From the NCBI GenBank assembly GCA_002261195.1, contig MVBO01000012.1, positions 116,048 through 180,047 on the forward strand: DNA of 64,000 nt, in the 5' to 3' direction. The notes beneath the pieces were generated by a model, which saw nothing but the letters and a program-made list of their open reading frames with translations, searched no databases and had not been told where the DNA came from. This DNA is from Bifiguratus adelaidae (Eukaryota > Mucoromycota > Endogonomycetes > Endogonales). This document shows positions 52,748 through 64,000 of this stretch, in pieces. The first letter of the stretch is position 1. Each line of letters opens with the position of its first letter. The position numbers and the translations under genes were made by a program.

Positions 52748-54081
52748 ATGCTCGCCGCGATATCATCAATGCACGCTTCCTCCGGGATACCCGAGGTAGA
52801 AACAAGCACGTTCAAGGATGTCACACCTGCAAAAGAAGTTGCGGGAGCTTCTGCAAAGAAGAATGATAAGGGAGCGTTGACAGACCTATTCATTGAGGAG
52901 CTTGTAAGTAAAGGGGTCGCGATCGTAATGGCAAGCTTAACACATTGTTGGCTTCTTAGCTGCAAATTTCATCTCTTCCTCAGTCTGATAATGTAGAGTC
53001 TGACTCTGACGAGGCGGAAAAAGCGGCGCTTTGGGAGGAGATCTTGGCCGTTCGCTCGGACGTGCACGATCTGGAAGTGGAGCTGGAAAATATGAAAAAC
53101 GCTGATATGATGATGGCAGACAAGGACTCCGACGGTCCAAGCGTAGAATTGGACCAGGTTATGTAAGCACGGTCAATATCGTTGAATGTAATCTGACCGC
53201 TGACCAATTCACAGAGACCACTTGACGCGTCTAAATACAGCGAGTGATGATCTCACACACGCCTCAACGCATAAGCTTTACAACGATCCAAACATGCGTC
53301 TGCTAGCTGCATTCTCTGCACTCGTATTTACAGAGACTCACAGTGTTGTCGAGACCATAGATGAAGGTGAGTCATAAGCCTGCCCTTTATACCGAGTGAT
53401 TATTTCGCGCAAGCTTTGCAGGTCGCTAACAAATCCTCAGTCCTTTATCGACACTACGATCTCCATGCTAGAGCTCGTGATCTTCCTTTCCGTGTACAAT
53501 TCACGGTTAAGGAAGCCAGTCTTAGTGTCAGACATTTAGCCTTGATGGTCCCAGAAGACGTGCATCCTGCGCTGGCTGCATTCATCACCGATGTGGAGCG
53601 AGATTGCAATTTGATGGCTGCATTTCGTGGCATCATCGGATTTGCTACTGAACGATCACGACAACGCCATCTTGCGCAGGAACTGCAAAATTCATTCGGA
53701 GCTCATCTCGGCATCAGCGAAAGCATGGCAAAAGCTCGTGAAGGAGTTGACAAGAGGAAGTCATTGAATGTGGTTGCAGCAGAGGAACATACGCTCACCT
53801 TTCGCGACAAAGATGGTGTTGTGAGTCAGCTGACAACATACATTGACATGGACAGTTACGGCGCCTGCCAATTAGTAGCAAGGTTTGGTGCCACATTACC
53901 GGAGCACTGTAAGCACTATGGCTTGTTTTACTTAGAACAGCACTCAATGTTTGGCTTAGGGAATACATCGGCAAAGACACGCATCATACTTGAACTCCCT
54001 GATCGATTCACCACTCTTGCGAGCATGTACGGAGTGCTAGACGCCGCCAAAATAATTGTGTCGGCACTCTATACTCTCTAA
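52748..54081 (+). CDS. CENP-O/Mcm21-like kinetochore protein
   Basis: The N-terminus (MLAAISSMHASSG or, from 52769, MHASSGIPEV) is short and polar. A coiled-coil exon (EEILAVRSDVHDLEVELENM) comes next, then DHLTRLNTASDD and a folded domain with RLLAAFSALVFTETH, VLYRHYDLHARARDLPFRVQFTVKEASLSVRHLAL, VPEDVHPALAAFITDVERDCNL and AAFRGIIGFATERSRQRH. The order coiled coil plus RWD-like domain is that of CENP-O/Mcm21/Mal2, part of the COMA inner kinetochore complex. The last exon runs 53443-54081 without a break. The family call rests on remembered pattern similarity, so it is moderate; a generic RWD protein is the alternative. Confidence 0.6.
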
Positions 54082-54188
54082 AACGAAAGCCACTCGCCAT
54101 GCAAAAGAGCGTTTACATGATAATTAATGTCATTGTTCATATGTACAATATGCAGCGGATAAAATGCTATGGTATTTCACATGTCTCG

Positions 54189-57100
54189 TTATAATGACAT
54201 GGTAACCGTTAGACTAGTCGCGTGCACCAGCAATACGGGCGGCAGACCATCCACTAATAATTTGAGATTTTCGAGATAAGTAACGCTGGAATCCTCCGAC
54301 ATGGCGGTGGCTTTAACGGGCGCAGGAAGGGTAGAGAAGATGATGGCCGTATCGTCCGAAGTTTTGCACATAAGATAATTCAAGATGAGGTGTTGAGCCT
54401 CCGATGGCAGATCGTTGAATTCGAGTTGCTTTGGTACCGTCTCGGTATCCATCATTTCGGTCTCTTCATCGGTTTCTCCTTCGTCAGCTGATTCGTCCAA
54501 AGTCTGCGCTTGGATCAGTAACTCGCTTGCCGGACCAGGACGGGACGCCCGCGGGGATGGAGGGGAGTGCACAAAGGGTGATCGATGAAGAATTTGGCCA
54601 ATGCCATCAATAAGGGTAGTTTGGCGTTTCTTGGTCGCTTGAGGTTTCGCTTGCGGTAGTTTTCGTGCAAAGGCGTCTGAAAGTGAGTAAAAGCGAGGGC
54701 GTCTAGGACGTTTTCTCCGGGGACGCTCTTCAAAGTTGAAGATGTTGTTGCCGTTGTCCGATAAGTTATCGTCGGAAGACGAGGAGTCCTCGTTGCTGTG
54801 ATCTGGAATAGGCATGTTGATGCGCAGACCATACGTGGAAATCGGAGAAGATGCGGTGGCTCCCTGTGAGCTCAATTCATGTAATTGAGGAAGCGAGGTC
54901 GTGCTATTGTTTGAAGGCAGAGAGATGGCTGTTGCAGTAACCGCGTTCGGCATAGATAAGCGTCGTCTGTTGGCCGGTCGGAGCGCATTCCAGGGAAGCT
55001 GTTCTTCAGTATCTTCTAACTCCTCCACAAGTTCGCTTTCATTTGGAGCTATAGGAGGTGTTGAACGACTTCCTTCCTCAGCTTCTCCCTCCGTCCATGC
55101 CGAGACAAAGTGACGCTTAGCAATCTCTTCGTTCCACCACGGATTCCCGCCTAACACTTGATCCACTCGACTGTTTGCACCTGCTTTGACTCCGACAACG
55201 GCTTCATATACCTCTCCACCCTCTATCTCCAGGCAAAGCACACGTAGTTGTGCGTCAATGCGAAGGTTACGAAGCAATCCCTGAACGCGGCGTTTCTCGT
55301 CCTCAACGTCCTCAACGTGTTCAACAAAGCAAATGACACGCAACGTGTAGTGCTCCTTCCAGTAGGAAACCATATGCAGGATGGTACCGAGCTGTAACAC
55401 CATGGTGTAGGTATCAAAGTTGAGAGACTTTGACGAATTGCCATTGTCCGCTAAATCAGTGGAAACTTGAATAGGCCACAGATCAATGTACTTTCGTTTA
55501 CGTTCAGGCGTTTGATATACGAGACCGCCCCATTTGCTTTTCGCTTTGGTCATGTAACGTTCCAAGTCTTCAAACCCGAACGCTATCGCTACTGCCTTGT
55601 TCAAGGAGAGCGTGTCCTCGATAATGCTCACGTAATCTGAAGGCGATATGGTGGACTCTGATCTGCAGTGATCAGTGGGCAGTGAACCTAAGAGATCCAG
55701 TTTGACTTCGCCTGTCTTCGACGTCGTTCGCATCACTGGCGCTGATTTACGATGGTCTTGATACGGGGATGAATTGTCATTGTACCTTTCGGATAGCTTA
55801 CGAAAGGAAGTCAGATCATAGTCGCCCATGACAACAATATTAGGTCTCATGCCACCTAGACCTGATCCCAGAAGCAGGCTTCGCGCTCCGATACTCTCGC
55901 TCGGAGCTATGATAATCTGCACAAAAGCCTTGATGTTTGCAACGTCCACAAAGCGTAGCCAAGCGAGTTGTTGTCGACGAAATTCCGGGATGCAAGCCTG
56001 GAAATCTTGGCTTTTGATAACGTGGCCCAAGATATAAAGTGCACCCTTCTTTAGCGAATTGCAGAATTGAATCATTTGGTAGCTTGTGCGGGGATTGTTG
56101 ACCAAAAGTAGAATCTATCGACCTGTGAGCATCCTCACTCGGAATATTTCACATTCTACTCACCTGAGGACGCCAAAACTTGACATGCTCCTTGCGTTGA
56201 TCCAGCCGTAAAAGATACTTGCGGACCTGATGATAAATGAGGCTTTGCGTCACATCTCCCCAGCTCTTCGGCGGACTTTGATAATGGATCCAGACAAAGA
56301 GAATAAGCATGACTCCAAGAGAGAGTAATGCATAAAGCTCATTAACAAACAGCATTGCCACGATGCAAACAAAAAATCCAGCCAAAGCTGTCCACCATTT
56401 GAAGAAGTGGAAGGATGGTCGAAAGTTTGGAGCAGAAGATAACTTGAGCAGGCAGCAAGCCAAATTTAGGATGCAGAAGGTGAGAAGAGCCGTCATGGTC
56501 ACAAAGTTGGCAATTGTGTTGATGCTCGGTGCAAAACAGAAAATGACGATCAGGCTGAAGGTAAACAACACTCCATAGAATGGTTCATCACCATCCTTGG
56601 TACCCTTTGATAGCGGATTCAGGATGGGTAGAAGATTGTCTCTGTACACTATATCAGCGCTGAAGCGCGAGATCGATCTGTGCCCTACCTGGCAACAGCT
56701 TGAAGAATCTTGGCGGAACCAATAACAGCGCCGAGAACTGCAAATATAGCTGCTGCAAGGGATCCAATTGCAAAAAGCGCCGGTACCAACGAAATCTCTT
56801 CCAAGATATTCAGGTTTAGAAGCATGGAGGAACGATCAACGCTACCGCCCATCAAGATAACGATAAGCGAATAACCCAGCAAGGTGATCCAGACCGCGTT
56901 TAGAGTTCCTTTGGGGATAGAGCGAGATGGATCTGACAGATCACCGGACATTTGAGCACCTGCACGTTGATCAGTACTTGCAGAGAGCCGCGGCTATTGA
57001 AGAAAACATACCTGCCAGTACACCATTGCAAGCGGGAAACAGGATGCCAAAGATGCTACGCGCGGTTTCACTCAGACCGTCATCACGTCCGCCAACCGGT

Positions 57101-58371
57101 GCACGTTGAAATTGAGGCCAGAGATTCTCCTTGAATGTCTCCCACCGCCAACCAGTATAAATGACATTCTTCTCGATATCCGTGAATGGTTCCTGGAAGG
57201 CAAACGATACGAAAATGGATGCCGTACTGGCGAACACAAGGCAGGCGAGGAACAAGGACGTCCGAGCATACAGCTAAAGGAGCAAGCTTAGGCTTGACAC
57301 TCGGGCAAACATAAAACGTACCTTGGAACCCGTCAGGCAAATGCTAGTACAGATAATCAAGATTAAAAAACCGTAGAGATAAGTAAATGGCTTTCCATCC
57401 GGTAAAAGTGGAAAGAGATAACCGCCATCCCTTGAGAAATTCTCAATCAAAGGTTCAACAAACCCAAGGACGTTCATGGATCCGCCTAGTACGAGACCGA
57501 GGTAAAAGACAAGACCGATGGATCCACCAAATTCAGTGCCCAACGATCTCGATATCATATAATACGGGCCTCCACCTGAACCAAGGTGAGTGAGTCGCAC
57601 TTCGCATACAGGCCACTTACCTCTTACAGTGCCATTGGTACTAATGGCGCTAAGACTGAGCACGGTCAAACAATTGACAGCATATCCAACGCCAAACATA
57701 GCCAATGTCCCAATGACCCCAGCTTGGCCGATAATAAAACCAAATCGCAGAAAGAGGATGATACCCCAGATGGTCAGCACTGTAGGAACAAAGACACCGT
57801 CGAATGTAGACAGCTTCTGACGAGGAAGGACATGCGGCATGTTGGGAACGGTTTCAAGCGATTCACGGGAGACGGCGCTTGTCAGGCTTGTTAGCGGTTG
57901 CTTTGATGAGACGGATTGTCGAGCAAAGGTGTGAATCTGAGGGATTTCCGCTCCAGAGTATATGGTTTCCAAAGGAGGTCGATGCCTTCGTAATGCGGCA
58001 GTAGATCGATGCCTCCTCTGGCTCCTGCGTTCATTCGTTCGGTTGACGGATCCTGCCGGTTGCCTATGTCGTTCTTCGCTAACACTTCTCCTGGTCCTGC
58101 TATGACGTCCTGCAAGACTCGCAGCGTTGGTGGACGATGCTTGCTGTTGCGCAAACGCAGTTAAATCGTCATGGGCTCGCGTACCATCCAAGCTAAAGAT
58201 GGGAGAGTGGCTACGTCGCTGCGTGCCGTTCTGGCCAGAGTACTCTTGTTGTGGGACATAGAAAGGTGTGGACGGCGAAGGCTCTTCCTGACTCTCTAGC
58301 GTATTCCGCCGAGATAGATGGTTCTGTAGAGCCTCCATAGACGAGCCTGTGCGGCTCAGGAAACGAGACAT
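54189..58371 (-). CDS. SLC12-type cation-chloride cotransporter (VHC1-like)
   Basis: A large multi-pass transporter. A basic Ser/Arg-rich N-terminus of about 180 residues precedes TM1 (KLSTFDGVFVPTVLTIWGIILFLRFGFIIGQAG), where the G.I.FLR..W/F.. signature of the SLC12 family is seen. Other helices: GTLAMFGVGYAVNCLTVLSLSAISTNG, GGPYYMISRSLGTEFGGSIGLVFYLG, AVWITLLGYSLIVILMGG, ALFAIGSLAAAIFAVLGAVIGSAKILQAVAR. The C-terminal domain starts QILLLVNNPRTSYQMIQFCNSLKKG and ends at 54189. In yeast, Vhc1 moves K+ and Cl- over the vacuole membrane. The C-terminal exon is long (54189-about 56110) and acidic. Ion choice cannot be read here. Confidence 0.92.
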
Positions 58372-58724
58372 GGCTTACGACGACTTTTTCGACCAAGCGA
58401 GCTCAGAAGAACATGTGGTAGCAGGGCACTCATGGTTGCGAGATTTCTATATTTGGGCAAGATGTCACGCTTATGGAAGCGAAGATGCGCTTGCAAAAGT
58501 CTACATAAAGTGACAGGTATGAGCATAGGAGACACATCTACAACATCGCGTAGAGGTGATAGGTCATCCTTCCTTCTCAATGGCTCTTAGCCCACGCGTT
58601 ATACTCAAAGTCACGTGCTTCATTCACTACGTCACCCAATCGTGAATTTAATTAATAAGTTGCACGTTGAAAGGCTTCAGCGGCCGCAAAAGTGTCTTTC
58701 CTTCTCTCACACAAATCGACCATC
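58372..58724. promoter_or_regulatory. Divergent promoter of SLC12 and uS11
   Basis: A 353-bp region. Near the uS11 side are an E-box-like CACGTG (58612-58617), a CRE half-site TACGTCA (58628-58634) and an AT-rich stretch (58646-58660). No gene is seen in it. Confidence 0.45.
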
Positions 58725-59591
58725 ATGGTAGGTAATCGTTGGATGAGCGAGGAGAACGCATACACAGACGGCATGAAATATGGATTAGCTATCTGGTTGT
58801 GGTGGATGATGAGGAATGGACGCTTAGAATCGAATGTCTGGATGTCGGTCCCACGCATCCATCCATCGAACACTTGGATGCATTCGTTACAAAGGAATGT
58901 TTGAAAGCTCCAAGGACGCTGTCAATGTCATCTGCCGGATAGCTGAGCCTGTTGTCGTGTGTTGGATGTCTTTCAGCCGTGCGATCTGTTGAATCAGCCA
59001 CCATTGCTAACACTTTGGCTTCATCTAGTCCAAGCGCGGAAAGAAAGTCGTAAAGGAACAAGAAGTGATCTCCCTCGGCCCTCAAGTGCGGGAGGGTGAG
59101 CTCGTTTTCGGCGTTGCTCACATCTTTGCTTCTTTCAACGATACCTTCGTTCACGTTACTGATTTGTCTGGACGTGAAACGATCGTTCGTGTCACTGGTA
59201 AGTCTTTGGAACCTAAGATGGTATTACAACAGCAAAACTTATGCTCCTGTTCTACAGGTGGCATGAAGGTTAAGGCCGACCGTGACGAATCCTCCCCCTA
59301 CGCCGCCATGTTGGCTGCCCAAGATGTCGCTGCCAAGTGCAAGGAATTGGGCATCACCGCTCTTCACATCAAGATCCGCGCTACTGGTGGTACTGGAACC
59401 AAGTCTCCCGGACCTGGTGGACAGAGCGCTCTCCGTGCTCTTGCCCGTGCCGGTATGAGAATCGGTCGTATTGGTAAGTTGCGTCGTGAGATTACAAGTT
59501 TGGTAGCTAATGTCATGTTGCAGAGGATGTCACCCCCATCCCTACGGACTCTACACGCAGAAAGGGCGGTCGTCGTGGTCGTCGTTTGTAA
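58725..59591 (+). CDS. RPS14: 40S ribosomal protein uS11 (RPS14)
   Basis: uS11 lies on the 40S platform and binds helix 23 of 18S rRNA. Exons 58725-58727, 59029-59197, 59258-59473 and 59524-59591 give 151 residues, the same as the human protein. The first exon is only the ATG, followed by a GTAGGT donor and a 301-bp intron, much longer than others here. Family marks: [77 protein letters not shown] and the end [21 protein letters not shown]. Intron-rich ribosomal genes with a break straight after ATG are common in fungi. Confidence 0.97.
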
Positions 59592-60003
59592 AGGCCTCGT
59601 TCTATAAAAATAAACCCAGATTTACGAAGTGTGGTCGCCTTGTCTTTGATCGTCCATTATATGGAGCCATGTTGATCGTATCGCCTGTTCATTTGACTTG
59701 ATTTCTGGAGGCATGGGGCTTCAGAGGCTGCAGTAGCAGCTCTAGATGCTCGCATCCGTCATGACGGGGTTTAACAATTCATCCAGGGCATTTCAAGTCA
59801 CAAGGTCAACAGCTACAGTTCCAAAATAAAACATCTATTTAAATCACGCGAATGCCATGACTATTGCCCTTTCTCTACATACACACAGCGCACAAAGAGT
59901 AGAATGATAGACATGATAAAATGACAAGGTTTTGTGCTTGTATGACGATGGATACCGAAAGGGTTGACCATACGACAGATATAAGTATAAGAAGGATCCG
60001 GAC
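59592..60003. other. Convergent gap between uS11 and PAK
   Basis: 412 bp of 3' flank shared by two convergent genes. It contains AATAAA-like signals (59607, 59824) and a T-rich run but no feature I can support as a gene. Confidence 0.4.
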
Positions 60004-63000
60004 TCACGACTGCTGTCTTGCACTCTCTCTTGCAGCGCGGATAAGTGGGGCAAGCGTAATAAGAGGGTCGCTCTTCTTTAGGAAGGGATGTCTCAACATT
60101 TCCTTTGCACCAGGTCTCCGTTCGGCGTCCACTTCCAAACATTGGACCAGGAAATCTCGAAAAACTGGGCTGAGTGCATCCGGGTTCTGAAGAGCGGGTG
60201 TGCCGTTGGTCGCAATCAGGTAGAGAGCCCTCAATGGGTTTTCGTTTAGATAAGGCGGTTCACCTTCAATCATTTCGATGGCCATGATTCCGAGTGACCA
60301 AATGTCGATGCGAGGGCCATACTCTCGCCGCGTAACGACCTCGGGAGCCATCCAGTAGGGAGTACCAACCATCGTCGTTCTTTTACCATTGGTTTCGTTT
60401 AATTGTGCGCAGTATCCAAAATCGGCTATTAGAGACAATGATAAGTCATGGTTGATAAGATACGCAACAAAGAGCACTTACTGAGCTTGATCTCGCCTGT
60501 GAGACTCAACAAGACATTATCACTCTTGATATCTCGGTGAATGACTCCCTTGGAGTGTAAATGAACCAATCCTTCGAGCGTTTCGCGACACACTGCCGCA
60601 ATTTGACCTTCCGTCATGATGTTGGCGGTCACAACGTCTGTAAGACTGCCACCTTCCATATACTCCATGACCACCCATAGATCGCCGTGCCACAGATACG
60701 AATCGATATAATTGACAATGTTTTTGTGCTTGGATTCCTTCATGACAAGGATCTCGTTTATGATGAGATCCTTCTTGGCTTGCTGTTCGAGATTCATCTG
60801 CTTGATAGCGACTAGTGAATTTGTCCTTATCTGATGCGACGTAAAGACACCGCCAGAAGCTCTAAAGTAGATGATGGTGTCAATGATGGCGCTAGAAGCG
60901 GATGCGATTCTCTTACCCTTGCCCAATTTTGACCATGTCTTTATAATAACGATTTGGATCTCCCGTCGAGCAGATCTTTTGAAGGCGTTCAAGTATCTCG
61001 GCGTCCTTCACCGCATTTCGCTTCTCCTTCTCCCGTCGCCTGGCACTATGCTGACCGGCCGGACTTGCACTAGCATCGGCGGGAGCTGCACCAGTCGATG
61101 CCGCTGGCTTTGCCTTTGGCTTATAAGGTGGTATTTCTGGTATCGGTCCTGGTTTGTATTTCGACAGCGTTTGATTGGCGGATTCCGCCGTATTCGACTT
61201 TGATAACGAAGAGGAACCGGTCGTCCCTGAGCGTGACACCCCTTGCTGTTCCGCCTGCTGCTGCGCCTTTTGTGTTCTTTGCGATAGCTTTCGTTCTAGC
61301 GCTTGAGCAAACGGTTGCCGTGCAGGGTTTGTGATGGGCGTGGTGATTGGCAGGGTTTGTGAGGGAGTGACGAGGAGGCTACGGTCCTTTGCCAGATGCT
61401 GCGTCGCACTAGTGGCCGGTGGGGGATGATAATACTCCGTGCGATCTCTTTCTGTACGCGCAGACATTGGTCCCAGTGAACCACCAGTAGACGTCTCGAT
61501 TGGCGGCAGCGGTGGTGGTCTGGGGTTCTCAAATTTTGGCGTAAGTGGGGCGCTTGAATGTGAGGATGTTTGGAAGGACGCATTCTGCGCTTGTTGACTA
61601 TCTCTGTAGTCTGTCGACTTCAACTTGCGATCATCAGGCTCGCGTTCCTTGCTTCCCTGCGACTGTTTGACAACACGACCGGGTGCCTCTCCTACGTACT
61701 TGACCGGCTGCTCACCGCCGTCATTTCCCATACTTTCGGGTCGACTTGTCTGCTCTGCCGACAGGAAGGAGTGGGCCAAAGGACTTCCAGATCCAGGACT
61801 GCCTGAATGTGCCGATGATTGTTGAGAGTATCTGGAAGACGTCTGGGATGAAGGTTGCAACATTCCTTGTGTCTGCGACGACAGACCTTGGGTGCCCGTG
61901 CCGCGTGCGGTTGCTGCGACTGCATTTGAAGGCATTGCCATCGTGCCGGGTACGGCCACAGGCTCCTTGGCCCGCGAATTGACCGCAAACTTGTCCCAGA
62001 TATCATTAGCTACACCAAGACTTCCATCAGGTGCCTCATGCTCTCGGTAAAAGCCAATAATATCCAAAACCGCTTGAGGATGCTCTTCTTGCTCCTGACG
62101 TGTGATACCAGAGCTTTGCAGCAGCTTTTGCCAATGAGCTGGCAGCCCGGTAAACTCGCCGGTGACTGGATTGAAACCCACGTGAGTCACGTGGCGCGCA
62201 TTGTACGGACCAGAAATATCCATGGACGGATCTTGTTCCGAATTATTGGCATTATTAGAACCCCAAGAGCCGTCGTGCGTTGAAAAGGGAGAGTAGGATG
62301 CTGCAGCAGAATCAGAACGATCCCGACCAACCCTTGAGCCAGGCGTAAGTAGATCTATGCAGTCCGCGTAAGGCAAAATCTCGCATATAGCCTAAAGCGG
62401 CAACTTACCGCTAAAACTTCCGACAAACTTGTTCATCGCCGCTTTAAAGGTGTTTCGATCCTTGCTAGTCTTAATGGATCCACCGGGTGTCATCACTGTC
62501 TGAAAGGACGTGCCACCAGGCGTTTGAATCACCGATGAACTTATTGTCGGTTGCGGCTGCTGATATTGCTGCGGATCTACATTGCCAAAATAACCGCCAG
62601 ATTGCTGTTGGAGTTGTGGAAGGGGTTGCGGTGCAGTAGCAGCTCGCGGAATGCTGCCACCTTCCTGATCATCCAACGAGAGTCCTGCCATGCCTTCACC
62701 CAGTTGTCGAGTAGAGTGGGGTTTCAATGTGGGACTAAGGTGTCGTTGCGCACTATGGAAGTAACCGGAAGAGCTCGTAGGACTCCGATGCAAGGAAGTT
62801 GGCGAGCTGCCTGATTTACTACTACTTTTGCTTGGCTGTCCCCCTTGAGAAAGTTCACCTGCCCGATCTGGCGCTTGCTGATGCTGCGCTTGTTGCGTAT
62901 TGACCGAACCGGACCTTAGAAGCGCATAGCTTGCAGCTGCTGCCTTATCTTGATCCGAGGTATGCATAGTGCTGCGTGGCGATGAAGTCTTGTGTGAGAG

Positions 63001-63468
63001 GCGTGACAGTGAATGATGCCGTCGAAGGAAGGAAGATGCATTTGGTGAGGTAGAGATCGTGTTGCCTATCGTTCCCAATGGCGTTGGTGGGGATGTTGAT
63101 GGAGGTGATGATGCCTTGTGCACGTTGACTGTAGGTGTAGCATTAAAGGAATAAGGAGATATGATGTGCTTTTCTGAACCGCTTCCTTGTCTTGCAAGCG
63201 AGTGCTCTGGACTGTTTTCCCCACTTGTCTTGCCTGTTCGACCTCTCTCGGGTGTTTCACCAAGATGTTGGCTGTCTTGAACACCTTCCATGCCGCTTAA
63301 CGATGCAATAGGGTCACTACCTTGGGTAGACGAGATGGGAGACCCTAGCGACGGTGATCCTTGTCCAAGCGTACCTATAGTAACCGGTGCATTGTTGTTC
63401 ACTGTATTCTTTGCGGATATTGGATTCGCTCTACGCGGCCTTGTCGGCGGTGAGTCTGGCGTTGTCAT
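60004..63468 (-). CDS. Ste20-type p21-activated kinase (PAK)
   Basis: PAKs are activated by Cdc42/Rac-GTP and control polarity and MAP-kinase cascades. The N-terminal exon (63468-about 62409) is Ser/Pro/Gln-rich. The second exon has the CRIB/autoinhibitory segment [29 protein letters not shown], here without a PH domain, which favours Ste20/Shk1 over Cla4. After another 300-residue Pro-rich linker the kinase begins [13 protein letters not shown] (over a splice), with [29 protein letters not shown], and [15 protein letters not shown]; the end is [16 protein letters not shown] Pro-rich SH3-binding stretch ([10 protein letters not shown]) sits between the two. The start is [13 protein letters not shown]; the longer open frame upstream has no ATG of its own that looks conserved. 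Confidence 0.92.
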
Positions 63469-64000
63469 GCCGACTCTAACCAATGCGCAAACGTCGTTTT
63501 GCTCCCCGTCAAAGCTTCTGGCAGTGTGACACAAGTCACGCTCCGTTTTGGTCTGTGGCAAATGTTACATATCACACACGTGGATGAAGAACAGCGCGGC
63601 CGGAATTGCGCGCGCTCAATCGCTCATTTGCTCGCGATATCCTCCATGAAGAACAAGCAAGTCGTTTGTGCGGAAGAAAGACCAAGATCTAGAGAGAGTA
63701 CAAGATCAATGACACTCTATATGATGCACATCAAGTCAGGCAGATGGATAATAATACACAATGGCTAGTGGGATATCTGATCTAAATTTACGCTCAACAC
63801 CTTTCAAACATGCCTCGACGGACATATTCCATACCATAGAGATCGACATTTGCCTCGTACAATGAGATGCCATCGTCTCGCTGGCATTATATGCGCCCCC
63901 CGGTGTGTTCGACATTGTTTTACAACGTTCATACCTCTCATAGAGAGTGGAACGCGACATCTCGTCTATGCAATGCACTTGATCGCTAGAAATCCTGATG
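63469..64000. other. Upstream region of PAK to the window edge
   Basis: 532 bp. Nothing recognisable was found: no RNA gene, no splice-linked coding frame with family similarity. It presumably contains the PAK promoter and 5' UTR. Confidence 0.35.

Noticed and set aside
58805-58946. C/D-box snoRNA in uS11 intron 1 (ATGATGA ... CTGA)
   Set aside because: The boxes are about 140 nt apart, there is no terminal stem, and no guide match to rRNA could be shown.
63736-63978. 80-codon minus-strand ORF near the right edge
   Set aside because: No recognisable motif and no support from splice signals; left as intergenic.

Overview
This window reads as nuclear DNA of a compact, intron-rich fungus. Genes lie on both strands, often only tens of bases apart. 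Most introns are about 45-60 bp with GT(A/G)AG(T) donors and short (T/C)AG acceptors. Typical fungal markers are present: MDM34 of ERMES, Rav2/Rogdi, Nab3, Sch9, a SIN-type Cdc7/SepH kinase and a Ste20-type PAK. It also carries genes usually thought of as animal-like or missing from common yeasts: a full WDR81 (BEACH + WD40), a Ku80 ending in a DDLL motif, and a GT31/GT32 fusion glycosyltransferase. I infer an early-diverging fungus, probably Mucoromycota; the species cannot be told from the sequence. I count 28 protein genes and see no tRNA, rRNA, transposon, CRISPR or viral element.

Layout: 1-6353 holds MDM34 (partial), ERV29 and TRM1 on minus and an RRM protein (NAB3-like) on plus. 6560-10950 (minus) holds the exocyst gene SEC15 and, 6 bp upstream of its ATG, an ankyrin-repeat gene. 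10972-14486 (plus) holds an SNF5/SFH1-type remodeller subunit and the splicing factor RBM39/Rsd1. 14753-22697 is a divergent pair, ROGDI/RAV2 (minus) and WDR81 (plus). 22785-26775 (minus) holds eIF3a and a Rab7-like GTPase. 26833-29974 (plus) is the fused multi-pass glycosyltransferase. 30098-33168 (minus) holds a probably frameshifted secreted protein, a CREB/ATF-type bZIP factor and ribosomal protein eS28. 33887-38959 has importin alpha (minus) and SCH9 (plus) diverging from a promoter with a perfect CRE. 39105-46186 has a degenerate zinc-transporter-family gene (minus) diverging from a CH-domain SIN kinase (plus). 46360-54081 holds an NmrA-like oxidoreductase, Ku80, a WIPI/Hsv2 PROPPIN, a ricin-B-fold lectin and a CENP-O/Mcm21-like kinetochore protein. 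54189-63468 holds an SLC12 cation-chloride cotransporter (minus), ribosomal protein uS11 (plus) and a Ste20-type PAK (minus).

Themes: endolysosome and vesicle traffic genes are concentrated (ERV29, SEC15, ROGDI, WDR81, RAB7, HSV2, SLC12). Translation genes (eIF3a, eS28, uS11) share a GCATCCATCC motif near their starts. The bZIP gene's own promoter has several CRE-like sites, including a 14-bp direct repeat, and SCH9/importin alpha share a full CRE, so a cAMP/stress regulon is possible. The most unusual items are the CH-kinase-C1-CaaX protein, the GT31+GT32+cadherin-like fusion, an apparent intron made from formerly coding sequence in the NmrA-like gene, the Ku80 C-terminal DDLL motif, and several start codons only 21-57 bp apart on opposite strands.

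Exon coordinates were derived by hand from splice signals, reading frame and family similarity, without any search or RNA data.
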